DNA from: Methanosaeta sp. UBA80
GTDB taxonomy: Archaea; Halobacteriota; Methanosarcinia; Methanotrichales; Methanotrichaceae
Direction of reading: 5' to 3'
DNA: 6,768 nt
NCBI GenBank assembly: GCA_002505805.1
Contig: DAWB01000182.1
Location: forward strand, 319-7,086
In this document: one piece after another, positions 6,730-6,768 of the stretch
Numbering within the stretch: the first letter of the stretch is position 1
Layout: the number at the start of each line of letters is the position of its first letter
The notes under the pieces: model-generated
Database searches by the model: none
Seen by the model: only the letters and a program-made list of their open reading frames with translations
What the model was told of the DNA's origin: nothing
Program-made: the position numbers and the translations under genes

Positions 6730-6768
6730 CTTGAGTCTCTTATAAATAAATATAATTTTATTTTCTTA
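6730..6768 (-). promoter_or_regulatory. AT-rich promoter of the M41 gene
   Basis: Read on the minus strand, the 39 bases before the ATG contain AAATTATATTTATTTATAAG followed by AGACTCAAG. The TATA-like TTATATTT is centred about 22 bases from the start codon, close to the distance expected for a leaderless archaeal transcript, and no SD is present. The region is cut by the window edge, so elements further upstream cannot be seen. Confidence 0.5.

Overview
The window looks archaeal, most likely from a euryarchaeal methanogen of the Methanothrix type; this is inference, because no marker gene is present. Supporting signs are short AT-rich TATA-like islands in front of otherwise GC-rich genes, start sites without a Shine-Dalgarno (SD) sequence at the head of transcription units, SD sequences of the GGTGA/GGGAGG type inside the operon, heavy use of AGG, AGA and ATA codons, and redox genes typical of anaerobic archaea.

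Layout, left to right. Positions 1-33 may be the last codons of a plus-strand gene that starts outside the window, followed by T-tracts that could terminate it. A minus-strand gene (131 to at least 1795) encodes a ClC-family chloride channel or transporter with two C-terminal CBS domains. About 340 bases then separate the ClC gene from a divergent plus-strand operon. This gap holds upstream ClC coding sequence without an ordinary start codon, an AT-rich probable promoter with a dyad, a possible small ORF that ends on the fdhA start codon, and a TATA-like box. The operon (2136-5955) has three genes joined by 4-base ATGA overlaps: a molybdenum/tungsten formate dehydrogenase catalytic subunit with Cys in place of Sec, a HydB-like iron-sulfur subunit, and a HydG-like FAD/NAD(P)/[2Fe-2S] subunit. 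Convergent with it, on the minus strand (6028-6729), is a stand-alone M41 (FtsH-type) peptidase domain without the AAA+ ATPase, with its own AT-rich promoter at the right edge.

How they work together. The three operon genes read as one cytoplasmic complex. Formate is oxidised at the pterin site of FdhA, electrons pass through the FdhA cluster and the HydB clusters, and HydG uses them to reduce NAD(P)+, or the reaction runs in reverse. The beta/gamma pair is the diaphorase half of archaeal sulfhydrogenases (and resembles anaerobic sulfite reductase A/B), here joined to formate dehydrogenase instead of a NiFe hydrogenase. No F420-reducing FdhB is visible. The ClC gene and the M41 gene have no evident functional link to the operon. 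The most notable points are the FdhA-HydB-HydG architecture, the ATPase-less M41 protein, and the missing canonical start of the ClC gene.
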